Positions 39,966-48,435 of a stretch of 64,000 nucleotides of DNA are shown here, piece after piece. Position 1 is the stretch's first letter. Each line of letters opens with the position of its first letter. The notes beneath the pieces are model-generated. The model did not search any database. It was not told the DNA's origin and was given only the letters and a program-made list of their open reading frames with translations. A program made the position numbers and the translations under genes. Origin of the DNA: Gilichinskyi gelida. Lineage in GTDB: Bacteria; Acidobacteriota; Thermoanaerobaculia; Gp7-AA8. The stretch is from assembly GCA_038040385.1 (NCBI GenBank), contig JBBPII010000022.1, positions 9,374 through 73,373 on the forward strand. The letters run 5' to 3'.

Positions 39966-41294
39966 ATGCTCGCGCCCTTTCTCGCCGTCGCCGTCGAGCT
40001 CTCCACCATCGTCATCCCCATCCGCGCCTCGCTCGCGCCGCTGCTGCCGGCGCTCGAATCGCAGGTGCCGAAGAAGCAGGTCAAGCTCGACGCCTACGAA
40101 CTCGATCCGAAGAGGCAGTTCGGCATCAAGTACCGCGTGGAGCGCGACCCGATCGCGCTGAACATGATCGGCAGCGGCCTTCACGCCACCACGACCGTGC
40201 ACTACTCGATGGAAGGCTGCCGCCGTACGGTGAAGCCGCTGATCCAGAACGTGGTGATGTGGCCGTGCGTCTCGTGCGGCTTCGGCGAGCCAACGCGCGA
40301 GGCCTACATCGCCGTCGACTCGCAACTGACGTGGGACGCGAACTGGCGGCTGCAGTCGCGCACCAAGGCGCGGCCGGTGGAGTTCCCCAACCGCTGCCGC
40401 GTCACCTTCGCCAACATCGACATCAGCAACTGGAAGATCGCGCCGTTCGTCAACCAACAGTTGCAGCAGGCGGCGAAGACCATCGACGCCAACACGCCGG
40501 CGCTCACCAACATCCGGCCGCAGGCGCAGCAGGTGTGGACGTCGCTGCAGGCGCCGCAGGAGATCGCGCCGCGCACCTGGCTGGTGATGGAGCCGGCCGA
40601 GGTGGCGATGGCGCCGATCGCCGGCGGGGGGCTGAACGTCACCAGCGCCATCGTGCTCCGCGCTCGGACCCGGGTGGTGGTCGGCGACCGTCCCGCCCCC
40701 TCTACCCGCCCCCTTCCGCCCCTGCGCACCGTGCGCGACGCCGTGAGCGGCATTCGCATCCCCTTCAACGTCGAGCTGCCGTACGCCGAGGCCAGCCGGT
40801 TGTTGACAGAAAACTACGGCCGCCGGCGCTACCAGGACCTCGTCGTCGACACCATCCGCCTCTTCCCCGGCTCCGGCGACAAGCTCGGCGTGGAGGTCAA
40901 TGTCGACTACCGCTCCTCTGCGGTGCGCAAATACCGCGGCCTGGTCCAACTGGAGGGAACACCCATCTTCGACCCGGCGACGCGCACCATCAGCCTCAAG
41001 GACCTCGACTACGCGCTCGACCCGAAGCGGCGCAGCCTCTTCCTGCGGATCGCCGACCGCTTCGCGCACGACGCGCTCCGGGCCCGGCTTGCGGAGAGCG
41101 CGCGATGGTCGATCGCGCCGCAGATCGCCACGGTGCGCGGCGAGATCCAGAAGGCGATGGTGCGGCCGCTCGCCCCGGGCGTCTTTCTCCGAGGGCGGAT
41201 CGACGACATCACCCCGCGGGCCATCGGCCTTCACCCCGCCGCCATCGCCATCGACGTCGTGGCGACCGGAAGCGCGGAAGTAGAGATACGATGA
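39966..41294 (+). CDS. DUF4403 family protein
   Basis: A 442-residue protein matching DUF4403, whose members have two lipid-binding SMP/BPI-like domains and are usually exported. Markers include STIVIPIRASLAPLLPALES, LDAYELDPKRQFGIKYRVER, a glycine-rich IAGGGLNVTSAIVLRART and ALDPKRRSLFLRIADRFAH. The first 15 residues are hydrophobic but only weakly signal-like. A role in outer-membrane lipid or glycolipid transport is inferred from the fold. It is close (4 bp) to the amidase-like gene downstream. Confidence 0.8.
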   Translation: MLAPFLAVAVELSTIVIPIRASLAPLLPALESQVPKKQVKLDAYELDPKRQFGIKYRVERDPIALNMIGSGLHATTTVHYSMEGCRRTVKPLIQNVVMWPCVSCGFGEPTREAYIAVDSQLTWDANWRLQSRTKARPVEFPNRCRVTFANIDISNWKIAPFVNQQLQQAAKTIDANTPALTNIRPQAQQVWTSLQAPQEIAPRTWLVMEPAEVAMAPIAGGGLNVTSAIVLRARTRVVVGDRPAPSTRPLPPLRTVRDAVSGIRIPFNVELPYAEASRLLTENYGRRRYQDLVVDTIRLFPGSGDKLGVEVNVDYRSSAVRKYRGLVQLEGTPIFDPATRTISLKDLDYALDPKRRSLFLRIADRFAHDALRARLAESARWSIAPQIATVRGEIQKAMVRPLAPGVFLRGRIDDITPRAIGLHPAAIAIDVVATGSAEVEIR

Positions 41295-41298
41295 CCCG

Positions 41299-41787
41299 AT
41301 GCGGGCCACGAAAGTAGAAGCCCACGAAAAGAGCTTCTTCGACACCGGCGTCGATTCCGGCGGCAAAAAGCACATCCTCACTCCATTCGAAGCCGCCGGC
41401 GTCCCCATAATCGGTTGCAAGCTGCAAAACGGCGACACGTCGTTCTATTACCAGGAAGAGGTGCCGAAGGACCGGATCGTCGTCCACTTCACGCAGGGTT
41501 ACCTCAAGGGCGACGTCGACACGCTGACCAAACCGAACAACCGCGCGCGGACGCACTTCGCGACCTTCACCGACGCGCAATACGACGCCACCATCAAGCT
41601 CCTGCGCTTCCTCACCGCGAAGTACGCCATCCCCGCCGCCTTCCTCCCGCCCGAGAAGCGCTATGGCATCGTGAACGACGTCGCGGAGTTCCGCGGCATC
41701 ACCACGCACGTGAACTACCGCAAGGATAAGTGGGACATCGGCCCGGCCTTCGACTGGGACCAGGTGGTGGCGGGGGTGACGGCGTGA
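41299..41787 (+). CDS. Amidase_2-type protein, apparently internally shortened
   Basis: A 162-residue protein related to N-acetylmuramoyl-L-alanine amidases (peptidoglycan-recognition fold). The front VPKDRIVVHFTQGYLKGD includes the first zinc histidine (H63), and the end FRGITTHVNYRKDKWDIGPAFDW includes H137 and D146. Relatives that I recall have ~80-100 more residues between TLTKPNN and HFATFTDAQY, covering substrate-binding strands and a catalytic Tyr/Glu; here the two halves join directly at ~81-87. The frame stays open. It is probably a deletion derivative or very compact variant. Confidence 0.65.
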   Translation: MRATKVEAHEKSFFDTGVDSGGKKHILTPFEAAGVPIIGCKLQNGDTSFYYQEEVPKDRIVVHFTQGYLKGDVDTLTKPNNRARTHFATFTDAQYDATIKLLRFLTAKYAIPAAFLPPEKRYGIVNDVAEFRGITTHVNYRKDKWDIGPAFDWDQVVAGVTA

Positions 41788-41797
41788 TTCCTCTGCA

Positions 41798-42832
41798 GTG
41801 AAGATCCTCCACCTCATCCCGTCGCTCACCGGCGGCGGCGCGGAACGGCAGCTCGCATACCTCACGCATGAGATGCGCAGGCGCGGTCACCAAGTCCGGA
41901 TCGCCTACAAGAGCGACGGTCCCGCGCCGTGGCAGGCGGAGGACCTGCCGGCGCACAGGCTGACGGCGAGCCGCCATCGGAATCCGCAATTCCTGCGAGA
42001 GATCGTCGCGCTGATCCGATCGTGGCGGCCGGACGTACTGCAGACCTGGTTCGTGGAGAGCGACATCGTCGGCGGCGTCGCCGCCGCGCTCACCCGGACC
42101 CCGTGGGTCCTGCGCGAGCCTTCCAGCGGTGAGTTCTACGCGGGCCGAATGAAGGCCTCGCTGCGTGTGATGGTCGCCCGCCTGGCTGCCGATGCGATCG
42201 TGGCGAACTCCGAGGGGGGAAGGGCGTACTGGACGAGGCATGCGCGGCCGCGACTCATCTCGAACGCGGTGCCCATCGAAGACATCGATCTCGTGACGCC
42301 CGCGGACCTCGGCGCGGTGCCGTCGTTGGTCTACGCCGGCCGCCTGGAGAGCATGAAGAACGTCGACGTGTTCCTTGCGGCCGCGGCGCAGTTGAGTGAG
42401 GTCAGAGTCATCGTTTGCGGTATCGGTCCGCGCCGCGCGCGGCTCGAGCAGCTCGCCGCCGAGCTCCGCATCGCCGATCGCGTGCGTTTCACCGGCTACA
42501 CCCGCGACATCTGGCCGATCGTCAAAGGCGCCGCTCTCTTCGTTTCCCTGAGCGATTTCGAGGGGAGCCCGAACGCCGTGCTCGAGGCCTTCGCCGCCGG
42601 AACGCCGGCGCTGCTCTCCGACATCGCCGCGCATCGCGCCATCGCCGACGATCGCTCGGCGTATTTCGTGCCGCTGGGCGACGTCGGCGCCACCGCGGCG
42701 GTCATGCGGCAGGCGCTGGCGGATCGCAGCGAGGCCGCCGCACGCGCGCGCAATGCGCGGTTGCGCGTCGCGTCATTGTCGAGCGCAGCGATGGCCGACG
42801 CCTACGAAGAGGTCTACCGAAGCCTCCTCTAG
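41798..42832 (+). CDS. GT4 glycosyltransferase
   Basis: A 344-residue family 4 retaining glycosyltransferase (GT-B fold). N-terminal ILHLIPSLTGGGAERQLAYL is the acceptor-domain glycine loop; the donor domain has SLVYAGRLESMKNVDVFLAA, DRVRFTGYTRDIWPIVKGA and the E-x7-E motif in SDFEGSPNAVLEAFAAGTPA. It transfers a nucleotide-activated sugar to lipid or glycan precursors at the inner membrane. It lies behind the amidase/DUF4403 genes, consistent with envelope assembly. Start is GTG 41798. The product could be LPS-like, but no other LPS genes are near. Confidence 0.88.
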   Translation: MKILHLIPSLTGGGAERQLAYLTHEMRRRGHQVRIAYKSDGPAPWQAEDLPAHRLTASRHRNPQFLREIVALIRSWRPDVLQTWFVESDIVGGVAAALTRTPWVLREPSSGEFYAGRMKASLRVMVARLAADAIVANSEGGRAYWTRHARPRLISNAVPIEDIDLVTPADLGAVPSLVYAGRLESMKNVDVFLAAAAQLSEVRVIVCGIGPRRARLEQLAAELRIADRVRFTGYTRDIWPIVKGAALFVSLSDFEGSPNAVLEAFAAGTPALLSDIAAHRAIADDRSAYFVPLGDVGATAAVMRQALADRSEAAARARNARLRVASLSSAAMADAYEEVYRSLL

Positions 42833-42836
42833 CGAA

Positions 42837-44747
42837 TCACTCTCCCCGTATCTCCGCGAAAAACGCCTCACTCGACACCGCCCTCCCCAGAAACCGCTCC
42901 ACCAGATCGCGCGCCGGCTCTTCGCTGCCGCGGCTGAGGATCATGCTGCGGAAGCGGCGGCCGGTCTCCTCGTTCATCAGGTCGGGTCCGAAGGCGGAGA
43001 TCAGGTCGAGGGCGATGACTTTGGCCCACATGTAGCCGTAGTAGCCGGCGGCGTAGCCGCTGGCGATGTGCTCGAAGGTGCCGGGGAATGCCGTCCCCTC
43101 GACGTAGCCCATCGGCGTCGCCGACTCCATCCGCTTCCACACCTCCATGGCCGGGCCGGGATCCTCGCCGGAAAGCGCCATGTCGAACGCGGCATAGAGA
43201 TGCTGGCGGCCATAGTCGATGCCGGAGCCGAACTTCCGCGCGGCGCGCAGCCGCCGGACCAGCGACTCGTCGATGGCCGGGCAGCTCGCGCAGTGGTTGC
43301 GCATCAGCGCCAGGCTCTCCATCCGCGCCGCCCACTCCTCGTACATCTGCGACGGCGCCTCGACGAAGTCGCGCTCCACGCTGGTCCCGGAGTGCTGGTT
43401 GTATTCGGTCTCCGAGAGAACGCCGTGCAGCACGTGCCCGAACTCGTGCAGCAGGGTCTCCACCTCGCTGTGCGTGAGCCCTTGCCGGTTGAAGTTCGTG
43501 ACCAGCGCGGAGATCGGCTTCCGTCCCGCGCGACGCGACACGCCGCGCACCGGCCAAGCCGCGGCGTGCTTGTATTTGTCGGGACGGGGATAGAGATCGA
43601 GATAAATGCCGCCAATCAGATCGCCGCTCACCGCATCCTTCACGTCGAGGTAGAGCACGTCCTCGTGCCACAGCGGCACGATGGCCTCCTCGAAGCGGAT
43701 GCCGTACAGCCGCTCGGTGATCTCCAGCATCCAGCGCAGAGTGGGCACGGTGGGAAAGTAGTCGCGCAGCGCTTCCTGGTCCACGGCATAGCGTTGTTCG
43801 CGCAGCCGCTCGCGGTAGTACATGACGTCCCAGCGGTTGATCGGCGCGCCCTTGATCTCCGCCAGCTCGCCGAGGTCGTGGATCTCGCATTCGGTGACGA
43901 CGTTTTTCACCTCGTCGAGGAATCGCGACACCGTCTCCGGGTTCTCCACCATGCGCCGCTTGGTGACGTAATGCGCGTAGCTGGCCACGCCGTAGAGATC
44001 GGCGATCTCCTTCCGCAGCGCCACGATCTCGTCGAGGATCTCCAGATTGCGCGCCGTGCCGCGGTTGCTGTTGGCGATGTAGTAGCGCTTCCGCGCCTCC
44101 TCGTTCGCCCCGTTCATCATGAACGGCAGGTAGTCGGGGTAGTCGAAGCCGACGACGATGTTCCCCTCCTCATCCCTCGGCACCCGCTCCAGGTACGGCT
44201 GCGGCAGACCCTCGCATTCCTGCGAGGTGAAGTGCAGCACGGTCTTGTTCTCACGGATGTTCTTGCCGAACTCCTGCGCCAGCTCGGTGAGCCGCTCGGA
44301 GATCTCCTTGAATCGCTGCCGCTTCTCGGGCGGCAAGGCCACGCCGCTGTCCTCGAACGCCTCGAGCAGGTCCTTTTGCATCTGCTTCTGCGCGCCGGTC
44401 GACGGCACCACGCGCCGCACGCGCTCGTAGAGCTGTTCGTTCTGAAAAAGCTCGGTCATGAAGACCGACTCTTCGATGAGCGCGCGGTCGGCGGCGTCGC
44501 GCACCGCGGCGTCGGGATGGACGCTGTTGAACAAGGAGATCGGCCCGTAGGCGTCCTCCAGTCCGATGGCCACTCGATCCCACGCTTCCAGCACCCCCGC
44601 GGCGGTCACCCCTTCGAGCGGCAGCCGCTCGATCTCCTCGAGCGCCACGCGCGCTTCGGCGAGCGAACGGGCGGCGGCTTTCGGCAGCTCGTCCGCATCG
44701 AAAACGGCGATGGTGGCGCGCTCGTTGAGAGTGATGGTATCGGCCAT
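42837..44747 (-). CDS. M3-family oligopeptidase
   Basis: A 636-residue zinc metallopeptidase of the thimet oligopeptidase type (M3). The zinc motif is HEFGH at 434-438 in ETLLHEFGHVLHGVLSE, with the downstream glutamate in FVEAPSQMYEEW, which is the M3 signature. The N-terminal helical part (ALEEIERLPLEGVTAAGVLE, RLTELAQEFGKNIRENK) forms the clamshell. It degrades short peptides in the cytoplasm; no signal peptide is present. ATG 44747. It lies convergent with the GT4 gene (4 bp gap). Confidence 0.92.
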   Translation of the reverse strand: MADTITLNERATIAVFDADELPKAAARSLAEARVALEEIERLPLEGVTAAGVLEAWDRVAIGLEDAYGPISLFNSVHPDAAVRDAADRALIEESVFMTELFQNEQLYERVRRVVPSTGAQKQMQKDLLEAFEDSGVALPPEKRQRFKEISERLTELAQEFGKNIRENKTVLHFTSQECEGLPQPYLERVPRDEEGNIVVGFDYPDYLPFMMNGANEEARKRYYIANSNRGTARNLEILDEIVALRKEIADLYGVASYAHYVTKRRMVENPETVSRFLDEVKNVVTECEIHDLGELAEIKGAPINRWDVMYYRERLREQRYAVDQEALRDYFPTVPTLRWMLEITERLYGIRFEEAIVPLWHEDVLYLDVKDAVSGDLIGGIYLDLYPRPDKYKHAAAWPVRGVSRRAGRKPISALVTNFNRQGLTHSEVETLLHEFGHVLHGVLSETEYNQHSGTSVERDFVEAPSQMYEEWAARMESLALMRNHCASCPAIDESLVRRLRAARKFGSGIDYGRQHLYAAFDMALSGEDPGPAMEVWKRMESATPMGYVEGTAFPGTFEHIASGYAAGYYGYMWAKVIALDLISAFGPDLMNEETGRRFRSMILSRGSEEPARDLVERFLGRAVSSEAFFAEIRGE

Positions 44748-44810
44748 GCGAGGCGGCAGATTCTACGGCAGCAGCAACCATTCCAGTGCAAATCGCGTAC
44801 ATAGGTTTGT

Positions 44811-45674
44811 ATGCGCATACTCACCGCGTTTGTCGCGGCTTTGACGGCCGTTTCCCTATCCGCCCAGACCCCGCTCATCGACCAGGGACGCGCCGCCCTC
44901 GCGCGCGGCGACGCCGACGCCGCCATCGCCCTCTACGAGAAGGCCGTGGCCCAGACGCCGAACAGCGCCGAGGCCCACTACGGGCTGGGAGGGGCGTACG
45001 GCACCAAGGCGCAGCGAAGCGGGATGTTCTCCGCGGCGAAGCTGGCCGGCAAGACGAAGGGGGAGTTCGAGAGGGCCGTGTCGCTGAATCCGAACTACCT
45101 CGAGGCCCGCTTCGGGCTGGTGGAGTTCTACGCCATCGCCCCCGGCTTCATGGGCGGCAGCTACGACAAGGCGTTCGAGCAGGCGCGGGAGATCAAGAAG
45201 CGCGATGCGCTCATGGGTTATCGCGCATTCGCCGTCGTCTACTCGCAGCAGAAGAAGCCGGAACTGGCCAAGAAGGAGTTCACCGACGCCGTCGCTGCTC
45301 ACCCGAATTCCGGGCGGGCGCACACCTACCTGGCGCAGCATCTGGCCAACAACGAGAAGAACTACAAGGCCGCCTTCGAAGAGCTCGAGACAGCGATCAG
45401 GCTCGAGCCCAGCTACATGTCGGCGTGGTATGCGCTCGGTCGCACCGCTGGAGTCGCCGGCACGAACCTGGCGCGCGGCGAGGAGACGCTCAGGAAGTAC
45501 CTCGGATACACGCCGAAGGAGAATGAGCCCTCGCATGCCGGCGCACACTACTGGCTCGGCGCGATCTACGAAAAGCAGGGGCGCAAGGCCGACGCGAAGC
45601 AGAGCTACCAGACGGCGCTGAAGCTCAATCCGTCCCTGAAGCAAGCGTCGGAGGCGCTGAAGCGGGTCTCGTGA
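44811..45674 (+). CDS. Secreted TPR-repeat protein
   Basis: A 287-residue exported protein with a signal (MRILTAFVAALTAVSLSAQ). About six TPR motifs occur, for example GRAALARGDADAAIALYEKA, AEAHYGLGGAYGTKA, GRAHTYLAQHLANN and GAHYWLGAIYEKQGRKADAK, each with the small-G-Y/A-P positions of the TPR consensus. It is a protein-interaction scaffold in the periplasm; its partner is unknown. The final 50 bp overlap the 3' end of the convergent M23 peptidase gene. Confidence 0.82.
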   Translation: MRILTAFVAALTAVSLSAQTPLIDQGRAALARGDADAAIALYEKAVAQTPNSAEAHYGLGGAYGTKAQRSGMFSAAKLAGKTKGEFERAVSLNPNYLEARFGLVEFYAIAPGFMGGSYDKAFEQAREIKKRDALMGYRAFAVVYSQQKKPELAKKEFTDAVAAHPNSGRAHTYLAQHLANNEKNYKAAFEELETAIRLEPSYMSAWYALGRTAGVAGTNLARGEETLRKYLGYTPKENEPSHAGAHYWLGAIYEKQGRKADAKQSYQTALKLNPSLKQASEALKRVS

Positions 45675-46212
45675 GGATCGGGTAAGGATCGATCGGATCG
45701 CCCTTCCACCATTCTTTCCCCGCCGTGAGCCGGGCGATGGCGAAGTGCAGATGCGGAGTCCCCGCCGGCGCGTTCCCGGTCGTGCCGACGTAGCCGATCA
45801 CCTCGCCGCGCTTCACGCGAATCCCTTCCCGGATGCCGCGTGCGTAGCGGTCGAGATGGGCGTAGTAGTAGACGAAGGTCTCGTCGCCGTCGAACTGGTA
45901 GATGCTGATGCCCCCCGCCCGGCTGGTGAAGAGCTTGCGAACGGTGCCGTCGACCGCCGCGACCACCGGCGTCCCGCGCGGCGCGAGGATGTCCATGGCG
46001 TGGTGCACGTGCCCCGCGCGGGCCTGATCGAAAGTGGACTTGAGGGCGGAGGGCGGGACGCCCAGGACGGGCATAGCGAGGTCGTTCGCCGTTGGCTGTT
46101 GGCCGTTGGCCGAGACAGAAGGCACGCTTGGCTTTTCGGCCAACGGCCAACTGCCAACGGCGAACGACGTTGCCGCGAAGGCAACCAACGCGATCCTGAA
46201 CATCCAACGCAT
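45625..46212 (-). CDS. M23-family peptidase with repeat-derived N-terminal insertion
   Basis: A 195-residue exported LytM/M23 zinc peptidase that would cleave peptidoglycan cross-links. Zinc ligands are H and D in HHAMDILAPRGTPV and the HLH in TPHLHFAIARL; GYVGTTGNAPAG and YYAHLDRY are typical. The signal is MRWMFRIALVAFAATS. Residues ~16-44 (AVGSWPLAEKPSVPSVSANG, then QQPTAND) are encoded by a palindromic element at 46081-46168, in frame, between the signal peptide and the enzymatic domain. The domain itself is intact, so the enzyme may be active. Confidence 0.85.
   Translation of the reverse strand: MRWMFRIALVAFAATSFAVGSWPLAEKPSVPSVSANGQQPTANDLAMPVLGVPPSALKSTFDQARAGHVHHAMDILAPRGTPVVAAVDGTVRKLFTSRAGGISIYQFDGDETFVYYYAHLDRYARGIREGIRVKRGEVIGYVGTTGNAPAGTPHLHFAIARLTAGKEWWKGDPIDPYPILTRPASAPPTLASGTD
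46081..46168. repeat. Type D palindromic repeat inside the M23 peptidase gene
   Basis: Two 33-bp arms (46081-46113 and 46136-46168) that are complementary with one mismatch, separated by 22 bases. The arm unit GTTGGCTGTTGGCCGTTGGCC is close to that of the intergenic element at 18469-18531. It is read in frame by the peptidase gene and contains no stop codon in that frame. Confidence 0.82.
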
Positions 46213-46235
46213 AGCACCGTCATAATGCCCAGGGG

Positions 46236-47117
46236 ATGCCCGAACTTCCCGATGTGACCGTCTACGTCGAGGCGCTGCAGAAGCGCCTTGTGGGTCAGTC
46301 GCTTACAAAGATGCGTCTGGCAAGTCCGTTCGTGCTCCGGACCGTCGAGCCGTCCCCCTCCGAGGCCGCCGGACGCCGCGTCAAGGACATCCGTCGCGTG
46401 GGTAAGCGCATTGTCTTGGAGCTCGAAGGCGAGCTCTTCATCGTCATCCACCTGATGATCGCTGGCCGGTTCAAGTGGCTTGCGCCCAACGCCAAGATCC
46501 CCGGCAAGGTCGGGCTCGCCGCATTCGACTTCCCGAACGGGACGCTGTTGCTGACCGAGGCGGGGTCGAAGCGGCGGGCGGCAATCCACATCGTTCGCGG
46601 CGCGGCGGGCCTCGCGGAGCACGATCGCGGCGGCTTGGAGCCGCTGGCGATGACTCTCATCGAGTTCAGCGACGCGCTCACCCGCGAGCGCCACACGCTG
46701 AAGCGCTCGCTGACCGACCCGCACCTCTTCAGCGGCATCGGTAACGCCTACTCCGACGAGATCCTCCACCGCGCCCGCCTCTCGCCGGTGCAGATGTCGA
46801 CGAACCTCTCCGAGGAGGAGATCGTGCGGCTGTACGACGCCATCCGCGGCACGCTCATCGACTGGACCGACCGCCTCCGCCGCGACGCCGGCGACGGCTT
46901 CCCCGAGAAAGTCACCGCCTTCCGCGAGGGAATGGCCGTCCACGGCCGTTACAACCAGCCGTGCCCGGTCTGCGGCACCCCCGTCCAGCGGATCGTCTAC
47001 TCGGAGAACGAGACCAACTACTGCGCCCGCTGCCAGACCGGCGGCCGTCTGTTGGCCGACCGCGCACTGTCGCGCCTGCTGCATGGGGATTGGCCGAAGT
47101 CGATCGACGAACTGTGA
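46236..47117 (+). CDS. Fpg/Nei-family DNA glycosylase
   Basis: A 293-residue DNA repair enzyme. It begins MPELPDV, with the catalytic Pro/Glu after Met removal, has HLMIAGRFKW for the family's mid motif, a helix-two-turn-helix (LFSGIGNAYSDEILHRA), and a C-terminal zinc finger CPVC...CARC (near 248-270). It would excise oxidised bases such as 8-oxoG or formamidopyrimidines and cut the strand. Whether it is MutM or an endonuclease VIII-like subtype cannot be told. The ATG 46236 is only 23 bp from the divergent M23 gene. Confidence 0.9.
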   Translation: MPELPDVTVYVEALQKRLVGQSLTKMRLASPFVLRTVEPSPSEAAGRRVKDIRRVGKRIVLELEGELFIVIHLMIAGRFKWLAPNAKIPGKVGLAAFDFPNGTLLLTEAGSKRRAAIHIVRGAAGLAEHDRGGLEPLAMTLIEFSDALTRERHTLKRSLTDPHLFSGIGNAYSDEILHRARLSPVQMSTNLSEEEIVRLYDAIRGTLIDWTDRLRRDAGDGFPEKVTAFREGMAVHGRYNQPCPVCGTPVQRIVYSENETNYCARCQTGGRLLADRALSRLLHGDWPKSIDEL

Positions 47118-47187
47118 CGTTGGGGTTGCGCGGTTGCGAGGCCCCTCCCACCCCGCAACCCCGCAACCTCGCAACCCCGCAACCTCT
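47118..47187. repeat. GCAACCCCGCAACC repeat tract (type C)
   Basis: Just after the glycosylase stop codon: GGGGTTGCGCGGTTGCGAGG facing ACCCCGCAACCCCGCAACC and further CGCAACC units. The units match the arms of the element at 3234-3328. Purely intergenic. Confidence 0.72.
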
Positions 47188-47224
47188 AACCTTCACCATC
47201 CACAGGCGTCTACACGCCAGAACC

Positions 47225-47812
47225 ATGACGTCATCGTCCCTCGCCGTAGACTTCCCGAGGCCCGTGACCACCACCGCGAAGCAAACCGACGATCTCCGGC
47301 TGGCCGGCGGATGCGCCGCGGGTGAGTCCGACTCGTTCGCCGAGGTCTATCGCCGGTTCGGAGAACGGATGAAATCGATCGCCTTCAACCACCTCGCCAA
47401 CATCGCCGACGCGGAAGACGCGGTGCAGGAGACCTTCGTCAAACTGCACCGCGCGGCGAGCGGCTTCACCGGTGAGGCGGCGTTCTCGACGTGGCTCTAC
47501 CGGATTCTCGTCAACACCTGCCTCGACGCGCTCCGCCGGCGCCGGCGGCGCATCCAGGAGGCGCCCATCGACGACGAGATCTCTTTCGGCCGCGCGGGGG
47601 TGAGCGTCGACGACGCTAAGCGGATGACGCTGCGCAAGATGCTGGCCGAGCTGCCGGAGCAGCGCCGCAGCGTCTTCATGCTGTTCGAAGTGGAAGGCCT
47701 CAGCCACACCGAGATCGGCGAGATCCTCGACATCAGCGAAGGCAATTCGAAGTGGATCCTCTTTGCCACGAAAAAGCAGTTGCAGGAAGCGTGGCGCGGG
47801 AAGCAACTATGA
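47225..47812 (+). CDS. ECF-type sigma factor
   Basis: A 195-residue sigma-70 factor with region 2 (FAEVYRRFGERMKSIAFNHL, DAEDAVQETFVKLHRAA, FSTWLYRILVNTCLDALRRR) and region 4 (LAELPEQRRSVFMLFEVEGL, SHTEIGEILDISEGNSK). Its ATG is just after a palindromic tract. It overlaps the anti-sigma gene in ATGA and is controlled by that membrane protein. The target genes probably include the operon itself and the solenoid protein gene downstream. Confidence 0.9.
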   Translation: MTSSSLAVDFPRPVTTTAKQTDDLRLAGGCAAGESDSFAEVYRRFGERMKSIAFNHLANIADAEDAVQETFVKLHRAASGFTGEAAFSTWLYRILVNTCLDALRRRRRRIQEAPIDDEISFGRAGVSVDDAKRMTLRKMLAELPEQRRSVFMLFEVEGLSHTEIGEILDISEGNSKWILFATKKQLQEAWRGKQL

Positions 47813-48435
47813 CCATCAAATGCACTGACATCGATCACCTGCTCATGGAAGGCGACGAGCTGGCGCTGGCCACCGCGGCGAAGCACGCCGCCGCGTGCGC
47901 CGCGTGCGCCGGGAAGCTCGCCGACTGGAACGACATCTCCGCCACCGCGCGCGGCATGCGCGCCGCGTGGGACAACGACATGCTCTGGCCGCGCGTGGAG
48001 CGCGCCATCGCCCGCGAGCGGCGCCGCGGCTGGACGCAGCTCTGGCAGGTCGCCGCGGCCCTGACCATCTTCCTGGCCATCGCCGCCGTGGCCTGGATCA
48101 CCAGCGAGCGCCTCCGCATGCGCGAGTTCGACCGCGTCATCTTCACCGCCGACGCCGTCGACGAAGTGGACAAGGCGCAGAGGCACCACGTCGCCGCCAT
48201 CGACCGCCTGGAAAAGCTGGCCGAGCCAAAGCTGGAGACGCCGCAGACGCCGCTGATGGTCAGCTACAAGGAAAAACTCATGCTGCTCGACGACGCCATC
48301 GCCGAGTGCCAGACCGGAATCGAACGCAATCGCAACAACGCACATCTGCGCAAGCAACTCCTGGCCATCTACAGCGAGAAACAGCGGACGCTCCAGGACG
48401 TGCTGCGGGAGGAGACCAATGCTTCGCATCAATAG
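47809..48435 (+). CDS. Membrane anti-sigma factor
   Basis: A 208-residue protein. The N-terminus has a zinc-finger-like HAAACAACAGKLADW (H-x3-C-x2-C), as in zf-HC2 anti-sigma domains, which would hold the cognate sigma. A single membrane helix lies at ~81-100 (VAAALTIFLAIAAVAWI). The periplasmic part is helical coiled-coil (HHVAAIDRLEKLAEPKLETP, KLMLLDDAIAECQTGIERN). It is coupled at both ends: ATGA with the sigma gene and a 17-base overlap with the solenoid gene. Confidence 0.85.
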   Translation: MTIKCTDIDHLLMEGDELALATAAKHAAACAACAGKLADWNDISATARGMRAAWDNDMLWPRVERAIARERRRGWTQLWQVAAALTIFLAIAAVAWITSERLRMREFDRVIFTADAVDEVDKAQRHHVAAIDRLEKLAEPKLETPQTPLMVSYKEKLMLLDDAIAECQTGIERNRNNAHLRKQLLAIYSEKQRTLQDVLREETNASHQ

